Source: Pseudaestuariivita rosea (GTDB taxonomy: Bacteria; Pseudomonadota; Alphaproteobacteria; Rhodobacterales; Rhodobacteraceae). From it: a DNA stretch of 64,000 nucleotides. The position numbers and the translations under genes were made by a program. The DNA is taken from contig NZ_JACNMP010000007.1 in the NCBI RefSeq assembly GCF_017592335.1, positions 62,001 through 126,000 of the forward strand, read 5' to 3'. Numbering within the stretch: position 1 is the stretch's first letter; every line of letters begins with the position of its first letter. Of the stretch, positions 34,451 through 43,730 are shown piece by piece. Below the pieces are notes generated by a model that saw only the letters and a list, made by a program, of their open reading frames with translations, had not been told where the DNA came from and ran no database searches.

Positions 34451-34513
34451 AGACTTTTAAAGCAGTCTTTTCAGCACGAAAACGCCCCGGAATTTTCCGG
34501 GGCATTTCTTTTT
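34449..34513. terminator. two intrinsic terminator hairpins before tsf
   Basis: Hairpin A AAAGACT/AGTCTTT (arms 34449-34455, 34464-34470). Hairpin B GCCCCGGA/TCCGGGGC (arms 34484-34491, 34496-34503) is followed by ATTTCTTTTT on the plus strand. On the minus strand they end the rpsB-tsf transcript; on the plus strand they would end a transcript through 34230-34450. Confidence 0.75.
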
Positions 34514-34519
34514 CATGCT

Positions 34520-35395
34520 TTAGCCTTGGGCCGCCTTGGCAACTTCGGCGGCAAAGTCTTCTTCAACTTTTTCGATGCCTTCACCGACTTCCAGGCGCTT
34601 GAAACCTGTGATTTCAACATCTGCTTCCTTAGCGGCGGCTTCGACGGTCAGATCGGGGTTCAGCGCGAACTGTTGACCCAACAGTGTGACCTCGGACATA
34701 AATTTCTTCATCCGACCTTCGATCATCTTTTCGATGACTTGCTCGGGCTTGCCGCTTTCACGGGCCTGTTCGGTCAAAATCTGTTTTTCGCGTTCAACCA
34801 CTGCAGGATCAAGGTCATCGGCCCCAAGCGAGGCTGGGTTTATCGCGGCAATGTGCATCGCCACCTGGCGCGCAAATGTGTCGTCGCCACCGTTGAAAGC
34901 AACCAGAACGCCGATCTTACCCATGCCTGCAACAGCAGGGTTGTGCACATAGGACACAACGTTTTCACCGGTCAGAGACGCCATGCGACGCAGCGACATG
35001 TTTTCACCGATTGTCGCGATTTTGTCGGTGATCATGTCTTCGATCTTTTTACCGTCAACGTCGGCCGCCTTCAGGGCGTCGACATCATCAGCGGTCAAAG
35101 CCGCGCTTGCAATCTTACCGACCATGTCCTGGAATTCGGCATTTTTCGCAACGAAGTCAGTTTCCGAGTTGACTTCAACCGCCACACCTTTTGCGCCATC
35201 AACCTGTACGGCCACCAGGCCCTCGGCTGCGGTGCGGCCGGATTTCTTGGCCGCCTTCGCCAGGCCCTTTGTACGCAGCCAGTCGATAGCGGCTTCCATG
35301 TCGCCATTGTTTTCAGTCAGCGCTTTTTTCGCGTCCATCATGCCCGCGCCTGTTTTGTCGCGCAGCTCTTTCACCAATGCAGCCGTGATCGCCAT
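34520..35395 (-). CDS. tsf: translation elongation factor Ts
   Basis: 291 residues. Guanine-nucleotide exchange factor for EF-Tu. The N-terminal UBA-like domain ([39 protein letters not shown]) is followed by [17 protein letters not shown], which with the TDFVxxN core contacts EF-Tu, and two dimerisation subdomains. Follows rpsB with a 72-base gap containing a small hairpin. ATG start at 35393-35395 with a GGAGACC-type site upstream. Confidence 0.97.
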   Translation of the reverse strand: MAITAALVKELRDKTGAGMMDAKKALTENNGDMEAAIDWLRTKGLAKAAKKSGRTAAEGLVAVQVDGAKGVAVEVNSETDFVAKNAEFQDMVGKIASAALTADDVDALKAADVDGKKIEDMITDKIATIGENMSLRRMASLTGENVVSYVHNPAVAGMGKIGVLVAFNGGDDTFARQVAMHIAAINPASLGADDLDPAVVEREKQILTEQARESGKPEQVIEKMIEGRMKKFMSEVTLLGQQFALNPDLTVEAAAKEADVEITGFKRLEVGEGIEKVEEDFAAEVAKAAQG

Positions 35396-35428
35396 CTTGG
35401 GTCTCCTTGATTATCTGATAGCTTCGCC

Positions 35429-35443
35429 GCGGGCCTAGCCCGC
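35429..35443 (-). terminator. small hairpin in the rpsB-tsf gap
   Basis: GCGGGC/GCCCGC with a CTA loop between rpsB and tsf. It may attenuate tsf expression relative to rpsB, as intergenic hairpins do in many rpsB-tsf operons. Confidence 0.45.
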
Positions 35444-35467
35444 AGCCGATGTCAGTTTTGTGACGGT

Positions 35468-36274
35468 TCAGCCTTCTGCGGTTTCCTTCGCAGGGGCCTC
35501 TTCTGGCGCCTCAGTCGGCGCGGCTTCGGCAACGGCTTCTTCAACAGGGGCCTCTTCCATCTCGCCCAGGTCGATACCTGCAGCACCCAATTGCGCGCTC
35601 ATACCTTCCAGCGCGGCGCGTGCGGCCAGATCACAATAAAGGCTGATGGCGCGCGCGGCGTCGTCATTGCCTGGGATGATATAATCAACACCATCTGGCG
35701 AACAGTTCGTGTCGACCACGGCGACAACAGGAATGCCTAATTTCTTGGCCTCGGCAATTGCCAGATCTTCCTTGTTCACATCAATGACAAACAACAGATC
35801 AGGCACGCCGCCCATTTCGCGGATACCGCCAAGGGATGCCTGCAGTTTGGCTTGTTCGCGTTCCATGCCCAAGCGTTCTTTCTTGGTCAGACCTTCGGCG
35901 CCGGTTTCCATCTTTTCATCGATTTCGCGCAGACGGTTGATCGATTGCGACACTGTTTTCCAGTTTGTCAGCGTACCACCCAACCAGCGGTGGTTCATGT
36001 AATACTGCGCGCATTTTTCAGCCGCTTCAGCAATCGGGCGCTGTGCCTGACGCTTGGTGCCGACAAACAGAATGCGACCACCCTTGGCGACAGTTTCCTG
36101 AATGACCTGCAGGGCGGCGTCCAGCATCGGGACGGTCTGCGTCAGGTCAAGAATGTGAATACCATTGCGAGAGCCATAGATGAACTCTTGCATACGGGGA
36201 TTCCAGCGTTGTGTCTGGTGTCCAAAGTGCACGCCCGCTTCAAGAAGCTGACGCATGGTAAAATCGACGGCCAT
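35468..36274 (-). CDS. rpsB: 30S ribosomal protein S2
   Basis: 268 residues. Classical S2 features: [22 protein letters not shown] at the N-terminus, [71 protein letters not shown] and [11 protein letters not shown]. The last 30-40 residues are an acidic, Ala/Glu/Pro-rich extension common in alphaproteobacterial S2. Preceded by a promoter and a leader of about 110 bases. Confidence 0.97.
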   Translation of the reverse strand: MAVDFTMRQLLEAGVHFGHQTQRWNPRMQEFIYGSRNGIHILDLTQTVPMLDAALQVIQETVAKGGRILFVGTKRQAQRPIAEAAEKCAQYYMNHRWLGGTLTNWKTVSQSINRLREIDEKMETGAEGLTKKERLGMEREQAKLQASLGGIREMGGVPDLLFVIDVNKEDLAIAEAKKLGIPVVAVVDTNCSPDGVDYIIPGNDDAARAISLYCDLAARAALEGMSAQLGAAGIDLGEMEEAPVEEAVAEAAPTEAPEEAPAKETAEG

Positions 36275-36390
36275 GTCCGTATCCTTTCCGGTTTGAGCCT
36301 CGGCGGGGTATCAGGATTCTCATCCAACCGGCGGATCTGAAAGGGATTTTTCCCCTAACGGACCCAACCCCGCCTGTGAAGTGAAGCCGC

Positions 36391-36419
36391 CATATAGCGA
36401 AGGTTTTTCAAGGATACAA
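36391..36419 (-). promoter_or_regulatory. rpsB promoter
   Basis: On the minus strand TTGTAT (36419-36414), a 17-base spacer and TATATG (36396-36391). The transcript would begin near 36384 and carry a leader of about 110 bases before the rpsB ATG, room for S2 autoregulation, though I did not identify the binding structure. Confidence 0.6.
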
Positions 36420-36427
36420 GGGCTATT

Positions 36428-38836
36428 CTAAAATGGAACATCATCGGCGTTGTCGGCCGTTACAACAAACCGTGCGACGACCTTTTTGCTGCCGGCTTTG
36501 TCGAATTCGATATCCAGCTTGTCCCCTTCGATTTCCATCACGGTGCCGTAGCCGAATTTCTGGTGAAAAATCCGATCCCCGGCGGTAAAGGCTGACACCG
36601 CATCAAGATCGATGATCATATTGCTGGTTTCTTTCGGCTGGCTCATCCCGCGGGTCTGGCTGCGGGCTTGCAGGCGACGCCAACCGGGCGAGTTATAGAC
36701 ATTGGCCTCGGCCGCGGCGTCCTCAAGCCCGCCGCCCGCCGCCGCGCCATATCCGCCGCCGTAAAGCCCGGGCGGGGTCAGAACGTCGACGTGTTCGGCA
36801 GGCAATTCGTCAATAAAGCGCGAGGGCAGGGCGGATTGCCATTGCCCATACACCCGCCTGTTGGCGGCAAAACTGATGGTGCAGATTTCCTCGGCCCGCG
36901 TGATGCCGACATAGGCCAGACGGCGTTCTTCCTCTAGCCCCTTCAGGCCGCTTTCGTCCATCGAGCGCTGGCTGGGAAACAGCCCGTCTTCCCACCCAGG
37001 CAGGAACACGGCGGGAAATTCCAGCCCCTTGGCCGCGTGCAGCGTCATGATCGACACTTTTTCGCCGTCGCCATCGGTTTCATTGTCCATAATCAGGCTG
37101 ACGTGTTCCAGAAACCCTTGCAGATTTTCAAAGTTTTCCAGGGCCTTGACCAGTTCTTTCAGGTTTTCCAGACGGCCCGGCGCCTCGGGCGTTTTGTCGT
37201 TCTGCCACATCTCGGTATAGCCGCTTTCGTCCAGAATGACCTCGGCCAGTTCGATGTGGCTTGTCTTGCCCTGTCGGACGCTGCTGACCCATCGATCCAG
37301 CCCGTCCAGCAGTTTTGCCAGTTCATTCGCGCCCTTGCCGCCGATCCCCTTGGTCGCCAGAATCAGCCGCGCCCCTTCGACGAGTGACACACCATTCGTG
37401 CGCGCCGCCATCTGGATTTTCTGCTGCGCTTTGTCACCCAGGCCGCGTTTGGGGGTATTCACGATCCGTTCAAACGCCAGATCATCGTCAGGCGACACGG
37501 CCAACCGGAAATAGGCCATGGCATCGCGGATTTCCATCCGTTCATAGAAGCGCGGGCCGCCGATCACGCGATAGGGCAGGCCGATGGTCAGAAAGCGGTC
37601 TTCAAACGCGCGCATCTGGTGGGATGCACGGACCAGAATAGCCATTTGGTCCAGCCGAAAAGGGTTCAACCCGCGGGTGCCGGTTTGCATCGCCTCAATC
37701 TCATCCCCGATCCAGCGCGCCTCTTCCTCGCCATCCCAATGGCCGATCAGACGGACCTTTTCGCCATCATTGCGATCGGTCCACAGCGTCTTGCCCAGAC
37801 GCCCCTGATTGGATGCGATCACGCCAGAGGCCGCACCAAGGATGTGATGGGTCGACCGATAGTTTTGTTCCAGCCGCACCACATGCGCGCCTGGAAAATC
37901 CTTTTCAAATCGCAGGATATTGCCCACCTCGGCCCCCCGCCAGCCGTAGATCGACTGATCATCGTCGCCGACACAGCAGATGTTCTTGTGCCCACCTGCC
38001 AGAAGTCGCAGCCACAGATACTGCGCGACGTTGGTGTCCTGATATTCGTCGACCAGAATATAGCGGAACCAGCGCTGATATTGTTCCAGAACGTCCTGAT
38101 GTGATTGAAAAATTGTAAGCATGTGAAGCAAAATATCGCCAAAATCGACTACGTTCAGTTCGCGAAGTCGTGGTTGATACAGCTTATAGAAGTCAATGCT
38201 TGAGAAGATGCTATTTTGTCGTGGTGCACCCTCCATTGATCGATATTCTGTTCCAGTTTCCAAATCGATCCAACGTTCTTCGCTTGATGGAACATTTTGA
38301 GGAGTCCATGCGCTATTTTTATATCTATCAATAATGCCCGCAAGCCAGCGATCTGTCGAAGCTCTAATCTCGACATCTGCCGCCGCAGCAATTTGTTTAA
38401 TCAAACGCCGTTGATCGTCGGTATCTAGAATCGTAAAATTAGATTTCAATCCAACCAGTTCTGCATGACGACGTAGTAGTTTTACGCAAACTGCATGAAA
38501 AGTCCCAAGCCACGGCACACCTTCGACGGCATGACCCAACAGGGTTTCGACACGCTTCTTCATCTCGCGCGCGGCTTTGTTGGTAAAGGTCACGGCCAGA
38601 ATTTCATTCGGTCGTGCGGTGCCGGTATTCAGCAGATGCGCAATACGTGTGGTCAGCGCTTTGGTCTTGCCCGTACCGGCGCCAGCTAACATCAGAACGG
38701 GGCCTTGCAGCGTTTCGACCGCCTCGCGTTGTGCAGGGTTCAGATCATCCAGATAGGACACGGGTCGCGCGGCCATCGCCCGTTGTGATAGCGGAACGGC
38801 CGCATCAAAGGCATCATCTTCAGAAAACTCATTCAT
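36428..38836 (-). CDS. uvrD: UvrD/PcrA-type DNA helicase
   Basis: 802 residues from the ATG at 38834-38836. SF1A 3'-5' helicase for nucleotide-excision and mismatch repair. Walker A GAGTGKT is at about residue 53, the ILVDEYQDTN Walker B region at about 245, DDDQSIYGWRGAE follows, VRLEQNYRST is motif IV, and MTLHAAKGLEFPAVFLPGWEDGLFPSQRS covers motifs V-VI. The C-terminal tail has the RNA polymerase/DNA-binding Tudor-like end (VSAFTAGDRIFHQKFGYGTVMEIEGD). A LexA-type box lies 42 bases upstream, and a 9-bp hairpin touches the start codon. The segment encoded at about 38100-38480 has markedly more AT-rich codons than the rest of the gene. Confidence 0.95.
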   Translation of the reverse strand: MNEFSEDDAFDAAVPLSQRAMAARPVSYLDDLNPAQREAVETLQGPVLMLAGAGTGKTKALTTRIAHLLNTGTARPNEILAVTFTNKAAREMKKRVETLLGHAVEGVPWLGTFHAVCVKLLRRHAELVGLKSNFTILDTDDQRRLIKQIAAAADVEIRASTDRWLAGIIDRYKNSAWTPQNVPSSEERWIDLETGTEYRSMEGAPRQNSIFSSIDFYKLYQPRLRELNVVDFGDILLHMLTIFQSHQDVLEQYQRWFRYILVDEYQDTNVAQYLWLRLLAGGHKNICCVGDDDQSIYGWRGAEVGNILRFEKDFPGAHVVRLEQNYRSTHHILGAASGVIASNQGRLGKTLWTDRNDGEKVRLIGHWDGEEEARWIGDEIEAMQTGTRGLNPFRLDQMAILVRASHQMRAFEDRFLTIGLPYRVIGGPRFYERMEIRDAMAYFRLAVSPDDDLAFERIVNTPKRGLGDKAQQKIQMAARTNGVSLVEGARLILATKGIGGKGANELAKLLDGLDRWVSSVRQGKTSHIELAEVILDESGYTEMWQNDKTPEAPGRLENLKELVKALENFENLQGFLEHVSLIMDNETDGDGEKVSIMTLHAAKGLEFPAVFLPGWEDGLFPSQRSMDESGLKGLEEERRLAYVGITRAEEICTISFAANRRVYGQWQSALPSRFIDELPAEHVDVLTPPGLYGGGYGAAAGGGLEDAAAEANVYNSPGWRRLQARSQTRGMSQPKETSNMIIDLDAVSAFTAGDRIFHQKFGYGTVMEIEGDKLDIEFDKAGSKKVVARFVVTADNADDVPF

Positions 38837-38838
38837 GG

Positions 38839-38862
38839 GGCGCAACCTAGCTTGGTTGCGCC
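38839..38862 (-). promoter_or_regulatory. hairpin directly upstream of the uvrD start codon
   Basis: GGCGCAACC (38839-38847) and GGTTGCGCC (38854-38862), a perfect 9-bp inverted repeat with a 6-base loop, two bases before the uvrD ATG. The only visible Shine-Dalgarno-like GAGG is on the far side of the stem, so folding may bring it close to or hide it from the start. Confidence 0.45.
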
Positions 38863-38877
38863 TCAAAGAAAAGAGGT

Positions 38878-38892
38878 GTTCACAGAATGTTC
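38878..38892. promoter_or_regulatory. LexA (SOS) box upstream of uvrD
   Basis: GTTC (38878-38881), seven bases, GTTC (38889-38892): an exact match to the alphaproteobacterial direct-repeat SOS operator GTTC-N7-GTTC. It lies 42 bases upstream of the uvrD start and just past the stop region of the anti-sigma gene, consistent with DNA-damage control of the helicase. Confidence 0.75.
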
Positions 38893-38929
38893 GCCCATAC
38901 AGCCAGTTATTTCAAGCCTTCCACAAAGG

Positions 38930-39706
38930 CTATTGCAGGGCGCGCAGGGCTTCGGCCTCGTCTTCGGGCGACAGGGGCAGATCAGCGCCGGTCGAGGCCA
39001 GATATGTATCCAGCGTTTCCATCGATGACGCAGGCGCATAGCCACTTTCGTTACCGGCCGGCGCGGCAACGGCAAACTGGACTGTCCAGCTATTGTCGCG
39101 GTGACAGGCGACCGACACGATCGTTCTGCCCGTTGCCTGATCATATTCGAATTCCCGGCACAGAGTGCCTGCAGCATCGCGGAAGGTCGCAACGGCAGCA
39201 AAACGGTGCCCGCCCTGCAGTATTAATGTTTCACCAGATGGCGCGGCTGTCAGCGCCTGAACGATAGCGGGGTCCGCCAATTCAGTGATTTGCAGACTTG
39301 CGGGATTGGTTGATGGCTTTTCGGTCAGCATAAAGCCCGCGCCAAGGCCCACAACCAGGGCCACGCAGGCGGCGACGGCTGTCTGCCACATAGGCGTGCG
39401 GTTGGTGTTTGCTGGGGCAGGCGCGGTGGATGGGGCGCCGGTGAGCTGAGTGACCGCATCGGGTTTGCGGCGCGTTTTATCATCCAACTCGTGTACCCTT
39501 GCGATCAATACATCCGGCACAGGCTGATCCAGATCGGGGGCATAGGCATCGGATATCGCGCCACGACTGCCGGTGAACATCGCCAACCGATCAGCCAGTG
39601 CTGCATCCGCCGCAAGTGCCAAATCGATCTGTGACGCACGCGCTTCGTCCAGTTCACCATCGGCGTAGGCCATCAGTTCTTCGTCTGTAAAACCGCGATC
39701 GGCCAT
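38930..39706 (-). CDS. membrane anti-sigma factor
   Basis: 258 residues from the ATG at 39704-39706, preceded by AGGAG. The N-terminal 50 residues (GFTDEELMAYADGELDEARASQ) have the anti-sigma/zinc-finger-like helical pattern but lack an HxxxCxxC motif. A single membrane segment at about residues 105-127 (MWQTAVAACVALVVGLGAGFML) divides a cytoplasmic sigma-binding half from a periplasmic half of about 130 residues. It follows the ECF sigma gene with a 14-base gap, or an overlap if the upstream codon at 39724 is used. Probably regulates that sigma factor; the signal is unknown. Confidence 0.85.
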   Translation of the reverse strand: MADRGFTDEELMAYADGELDEARASQIDLALAADAALADRLAMFTGSRGAISDAYAPDLDQPVPDVLIARVHELDDKTRRKPDAVTQLTGAPSTAPAPANTNRTPMWQTAVAACVALVVGLGAGFMLTEKPSTNPASLQITELADPAIVQALTAAPSGETLILQGGHRFAAVATFRDAAGTLCREFEYDQATGRTIVSVACHRDNSWTVQFAVAAPAGNESGYAPASSMETLDTYLASTGADLPLSPEDEAEALRALQ

Positions 39707-39720
39707 GACAAAACTCCTGT

Positions 39721-40239
39721 TCATTCCCCTGAAGAACGGGCGGGGTCCGAATTTATTCCCAATTTTTTTGCAACGGCGATTCTGGCGCGGGACAGTCGGC
39801 TCATGACAGTGCCGACGGGGACGCCCAATACCGCTGATGCTTCTTTATAAGATAGTTCTTCGACGCAGATAAGCATCATGACGTCACGCTGGTCATCGGG
39901 CAGGCTTTGCATCGCAGCCCGTGCGGATTTCAACATGAGCGATGTTTCGACCGTTTGAACCCCGTCGATCACACGTGCGTCGGGGGCGTCATCAATGTCG
40001 ATCTCGGTGCCCTGGGTGGTCTGACGTCGCACCATATCGATCCAGGCATTGCGCAAAATGCGAAACAGCCATGCGTCCAGACGGGTTGTCGGATCAAACT
40101 GATCACGGGCGCGAAAGGCGCGTTCGACAGTGACCTGAACCAGATCGTCTGCCGTATTCGCATTCCGGCAAAGCGACAGCGCAAATCGCCGCAAATTTGG
40201 TAAAAAAGCAATAATATCATCAGCAAAATGATCAGACAT
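39721..40239 (-). CDS. ECF-type RNA polymerase sigma factor
   Basis: 172 residues. Region 2 (LPNLRRFALSLCRNANTADDLVQVTVERAFRA, about residues 12-43) and region 4 (SYKEASAVLGVPVGTVMSRLSRARIAVAKKLG, about residues 130-161) are intact. Operon with the downstream anti-sigma gene. Divergent, 123 bases away, from the poly-aspartate subtilase, which is a plausible target. ATG at 40237-40239. Confidence 0.92.
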   Translation of the reverse strand: MSDHFADDIIAFLPNLRRFALSLCRNANTADDLVQVTVERAFRARDQFDPTTRLDAWLFRILRNAWIDMVRRQTTQGTEIDIDDAPDARVIDGVQTVETSLMLKSARAAMQSLPDDQRDVMMLICVEELSYKEASAVLGVPVGTVMSRLSRARIAVAKKLGINSDPARSSGE

Positions 40240-40362
40240 GCGGTGATCTATCCAGAAAACCGATCTGTTGAAACCCCGAAAAACCAGGCGCGTTGTGGAC
40301 AGGGCGGGTTTATGCCTTAATGATTACGTGAGAGGTCTTCTATTCCGGTAAGAGGCGACGTC

Positions 40363-41892
40363 ATGTCAAAACTGCTACATCGGTTGACCGTTATTTTGGC
40401 GGTTTTCATCATTTTAGGGGCGATCTTGCCAGCAATGCGGCCCGACTGGGGTGTTGTCTCGTTCGCATATGCGGATGATGACGATGACGATGACGACGAT
40501 GATGATGACGATGACGATGACGACGACGATGATGATGATGATGATGACGATGACGACGACGATGATGACGATGATGAGGAGGAGGAGGACGACGACGACG
40601 ATTATGACGACGATGATGATCTAGAAGAATTGGACGACGATGATGACCGCTCTGGTCGGAACAGTGATGATCGGGAAAGATCGTCGCGTCAGTCGCGCCA
40701 AAATCAGTCCAGCGATCCCATTCGCCGTCAGGCCCGATCCGACAATGAAATCGTGGCCCTTGGTCTGAACCGTGATCAGATCAATGCGCTGCGCCAACAA
40801 GGATATGAGGTTCTGTCGTCTCGTACCGTCAATGCCGTTCAGGGGCAGACGGTGCGTCTTCGGGTGCCACGGGGCACGACATTGGACGCCGCACGGTCAC
40901 AGATACAATCGATAAATGATGATGCGGTCGCAGATTATAACCATTTCTACAGGACCGAACAGTGGCAGTGCAGTGGTCTTCATTGCACCCAATTCAACCT
41001 GATTGCCCTGAACACCCCCGCTGAGACGCGCGGTCAGTGCGGGCAGAATGCGCGGATCGGAATCATCGATACTGCGGTGAATGCTGATCATGAAACATTT
41101 TTGGATCAAAACCTGAAGGTCATTTCGGAAACGCCCGACGCGCTGACCCCGTCCAGTGCGCAACATGGCACTGCCGTCACCGCGTTGCTGATCGGCAACC
41201 CTGATAGCCGATCGCCCGGCGTACTGCCGCAGGCAAATGTGGTTGCCATCGATGCCTTTTATCGTGCGGGTCAGGACGAACGCAGCGATGTTTTCATGCT
41301 GATCGACGCGATGGAACGTCTGGCTGAACAGAATGTCGACGTCATCAACATGAGCCTGTCCGGTCCACCCAATGCTCTGCTGGAAGAGACGGTCGAACGG
41401 CTGACTGAACAGGGTATCGTTATCGTCTCGGCTGCAGGTAATGGTGGCCCCAATGCGCAACCGGCTTATCCCGGCGCCTATGATGACGTAATCGCCGTCA
41501 CGGCAACCGATCGCTTTAACAGTATCTATCGTCGGGCAGGGCGGGGGTCCCATATCGACATTGCCGCCCCCGGGGTTGAGGTCTGGACGGCGGCCTCAAT
41601 CCGTGGCGCGCGGCCCAAGACTGGCACGTCTTTCGCGGTGCCCTTTGTCAGTGCGGCGGCTGCCATTATCAAGGCGCAGCACCCCGATCTTGGTCCTGAT
41701 CAGGTTGCCGACATCCTGCAATCTCATGCGATCGACCTTGGCGCAGATGGTCAGGACGATATCTTTGGCGCAGGCCTGGTCCAACTAGACGTTCTATGCG
41801 ATCGGCGGTGGCTGCAGCCCTATCTGTTGTCAGCGGGTACATTGGCCGCTGAAACCGGTGAAAAATCGGACGATGCCACGCAAAACCAGTAA
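40363..41892 (+). CDS. exported subtilisin-like (S8) serine protease with poly-aspartate tract
   Basis: 509 residues. Signal sequence at about residues 1-36. The mature N-terminus carries 34 consecutive Asp codons (40474-40575), then EEEE and further Asp clusters up to about residue 96, and a Ser/Arg/Gln-rich linker. The S8 peptidase domain has the full triad: Asp236 in GIIDTAV, His268 in HGTAVTAL and Ser423 in GTSFAVPF, with the oxyanion Asn in AAGNGGPNAQPAYP. The C-terminus ends at about residue 509 with no added domain. Divergent from the ECF sigma/anti-sigma pair. The acidic tract could bind calcium or keep the enzyme attached to a surface; this is inference. Confidence 0.9.
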   Translation: MSKLLHRLTVILAVFIILGAILPAMRPDWGVVSFAYADDDDDDDDDDDDDDDDDDDDDDDDDDDDDDDDDDEEEEDDDDDYDDDDDLEELDDDDDRSGRNSDDRERSSRQSRQNQSSDPIRRQARSDNEIVALGLNRDQINALRQQGYEVLSSRTVNAVQGQTVRLRVPRGTTLDAARSQIQSINDDAVADYNHFYRTEQWQCSGLHCTQFNLIALNTPAETRGQCGQNARIGIIDTAVNADHETFLDQNLKVISETPDALTPSSAQHGTAVTALLIGNPDSRSPGVLPQANVVAIDAFYRAGQDERSDVFMLIDAMERLAEQNVDVINMSLSGPPNALLEETVERLTEQGIVIVSAAGNGGPNAQPAYPGAYDDVIAVTATDRFNSIYRRAGRGSHIDIAAPGVEVWTAASIRGARPKTGTSFAVPFVSAAAAIIKAQHPDLGPDQVADILQSHAIDLGADGQDDIFGAGLVQLDVLCDRRWLQPYLLSAGTLAAETGEKSDDATQNQ

Positions 41893-41895
41893 GTC

Positions 41896-42210
41896 CTAAG
41901 GGTTGCGGCTTTGCTTTTCCGCCAGACCGGACTGATGTTGTCTGGCGTCCAGTTCGGCCAGAACGTCTGCCAAAGTCACATCGCGCGATTGCAGCATAAC
42001 CAGCAGATGATACAGCACATCCGCCGCTTCGTTTGTCAGCGCCGTTTTATCGCCTTTAACAGCTTCGATCACCGCCTCGACCGCTTCTTCCCCAAATTTT
42101 TCGGCGCATTTTGCAGGGCCTTTTGCCAGCAGCTTTGCTGTCCATGAACTGTTGGGATTGGCCGTGGCGCGGTCGGCAATTGTCTGGGCCAGTTGATCAA
42201 GGGTATGCAT
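41896..42210 (-). CDS. hisE: phosphoribosyl-ATP diphosphatase
   Basis: 104 residues, a MazG-like pyrophosphohydrolase for the second step of histidine synthesis. The KFGEEAVEAVIEA motif and NEAADVLYHLLVML, with its Glu/Asp metal ligands, are intact. It starts at the base before the hisF stop, so the two are coupled. The other his genes are not in the window. Confidence 0.96.
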   Translation of the reverse strand: MHTLDQLAQTIADRATANPNSSWTAKLLAKGPAKCAEKFGEEAVEAVIEAVKGDKTALTNEAADVLYHLLVMLQSRDVTLADVLAELDARQHQSGLAEKQSRNP

Positions 42211-42969
42211 TCAAAGCCTCATCGGTATGCCGGCGGCCGCCATATGTTCCTTGGCTTGCCGGATCGTGAAATCGCCGAAATGAAAGATCGAGGCGGCCAA
42301 AACAGCGCTGGCACCGCCTTCGGTCACGCCTTCGACCAGATGATCTAGCGTACCGACCCCGCCCGAGGCAATCACAGGGATATTCACCGCGTCTGAAATC
42401 GCGCGTGTCAGCGGAATGTTAAAGCCAGCGCGCGTGCCGTCGCGGTCCATTGAGGTCAGCAAAATCTCACCAGCGCCTTTGGCCGTCACGGTTTTGGCAA
42501 ATTCGACCGCGTCGATGCCGGTGGGCTTGCGGCCACCATGGGTAAAGATTTCCCATTTGCCGAGCGCGACCGTCTTGGCGTCGATGGCCACCACGATGCA
42601 CTGCGATCCAAATCGATCGGCCGCGCGGGCCACGACATCGGGGTCAGCGACGGCTGCAGAATTGAAGCTGACCTTATCAGCACCGGCCAGTAGCAGATCG
42701 CGCACATCGTCAGGCGCGCGCACGCCGCCGCCGATGGTCAGCGGCATAAAGCATTGCTCGGCCGTGCGGGTGGCCAGATCATACATCGTGCCGCGATTTT
42801 CATGGGTGGCGTGGATATCTAGAAAGCACAGCTCATCCGCGCCCGCCGCATCATAGGCGCGCGCGGACTCAACGGGATCGCCCGCATCGATCAGATCGAC
42901 GAAGTTCACACCCTTGACCACGCGGCCATCGGCGACATCAAGGCAGGGGATGATACGGGTCTTCAGCAT
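42211..42969 (-). CDS. hisF: imidazole glycerol phosphate synthase cyclase subunit
   Basis: 252 residues from the ATG at 42967-42969. A (beta/alpha)8 barrel that uses ammonia from HisH to make IGP and AICAR. N-terminal [19 protein letters not shown] with catalytic Asp11, the [11 protein letters not shown] segment, [24 protein letters not shown] with the second catalytic Asp, and [17 protein letters not shown] are all present. Contiguous with hisE. An upstream in-frame extension to 43041 has no family similarity. Confidence 0.96.
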   Translation of the reverse strand: MLKTRIIPCLDVADGRVVKGVNFVDLIDAGDPVESARAYDAAGADELCFLDIHATHENRGTMYDLATRTAEQCFMPLTIGGGVRAPDDVRDLLLAGADKVSFNSAAVADPDVVARAADRFGSQCIVVAIDAKTVALGKWEIFTHGGRKPTGIDAVEFAKTVTAKGAGEILLTSMDRDGTRAGFNIPLTRAISDAVNIPVIASGGVGTLDHLVEGVTEGGASAVLAASIFHFGDFTIRQAKEHMAAAGIPMRL

Positions 42970-43055
42970 TGCCCGACCCTGATAACCGCGAATGCCCTGC
43001 GGGATCAATGGGCATTCCCCTTGCGCAACTCTGCGCATCAAGGCATGAACAGACC

Positions 43056-43730
43056 ATGAACGAATATGCGTTTTCCCTTGCCGGTGCTGATCTGATCGCC
43101 CGCCCGTCCGGCGTTTTGTGGTGGCCTGATAGACGCGTGCTTTGCGTTTCGGACCTGCATCTGGGCAAATCCGACCGTGTGGCGCGCCGGTCGGGCGTCA
43201 TGTTGCCGCCCTATGAAACCTGTGACACGCTGAACCGGCTTGAGACCGAAGTAACGGCTTTGAAACCCGCGGTTGTGATTTGCCTTGGCGATAGTTTTGA
43301 CGATCTAAAGGCGGCAGACAGCCTGAGTGAGGACGAGGTGCTGTGGCTTGCGCGCCTGCAGGCCGGACGCGAATGGATATGGATCGAAGGAAACCACGAC
43401 CCCGGACCGGTCGAATTCGGCGGCACACATCTGGCAGAAATGATTGTGGGTCCGTTAACTTTTCGCCATATCGCGGATCCGTCGCAACAGGCCGAGGTTT
43501 CGGGCCACTACCACCCCAAGGCGCGACTGAATGCCCGCGGCCGCGTGGTGACTCGGGCCTGTTTTCTGTACGACGACGACCGCCTGATCATGCCCGCGTT
43601 TGGCACGTACACGGGCGGTCTTTACAGCCATTCGGCAGAACTATCACAGCTTATGGCACCCGCGGCCCGTGCGGTGCTGACGGGTCAAACCGCCCAAAGC
43701 ATCCCGATGCCGCGTGCTGCCGCGGTGTGA
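43056..43730 (+). CDS. pdeM: PdeM-type metallophosphoesterase (ligase-associated endonuclease)
   Basis: 224 residues from the ATG at 43056 (upstream codons to 42969 are open but overlap hisF). Calcineurin-like fold with all metal motifs: [23 protein letters not shown] and GHYHPKA. The family belongs to the ligase-associated DNA-repair set (PdeM with an exonuclease, an Lhr-type helicase and an ATP-dependent ligase). None of the partners is adjacent here; the next gene is recQ, also a DNA-repair gene. Functional assignment is by family only. Confidence 0.82.
   Translation: MNEYAFSLAGADLIARPSGVLWWPDRRVLCVSDLHLGKSDRVARRSGVMLPPYETCDTLNRLETEVTALKPAVVICLGDSFDDLKAADSLSEDEVLWLARLQAGREWIWIEGNHDPGPVEFGGTHLAEMIVGPLTFRHIADPSQQAEVSGHYHPKARLNARGRVVTRACFLYDDDRLIMPAFGTYTGGLYSHSAELSQLMAPAARAVLTGQTAQSIPMPRAAAV

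Noticed and set aside
34239-34505. Overlapping ORFs on both strands in the luxR-tsf gap
   Set aside because: Both are short, of odd composition, and follow the stems of a structured region; neither has a good ribosome-binding site.
40474-40575. The poly-Asp tract as a frameshift or sequencing artefact
   Set aside because: The frame is open on both sides, the codons are mixed GAT/GAC rather than one repeated unit, and the signal peptide and protease domain are in the same frame.
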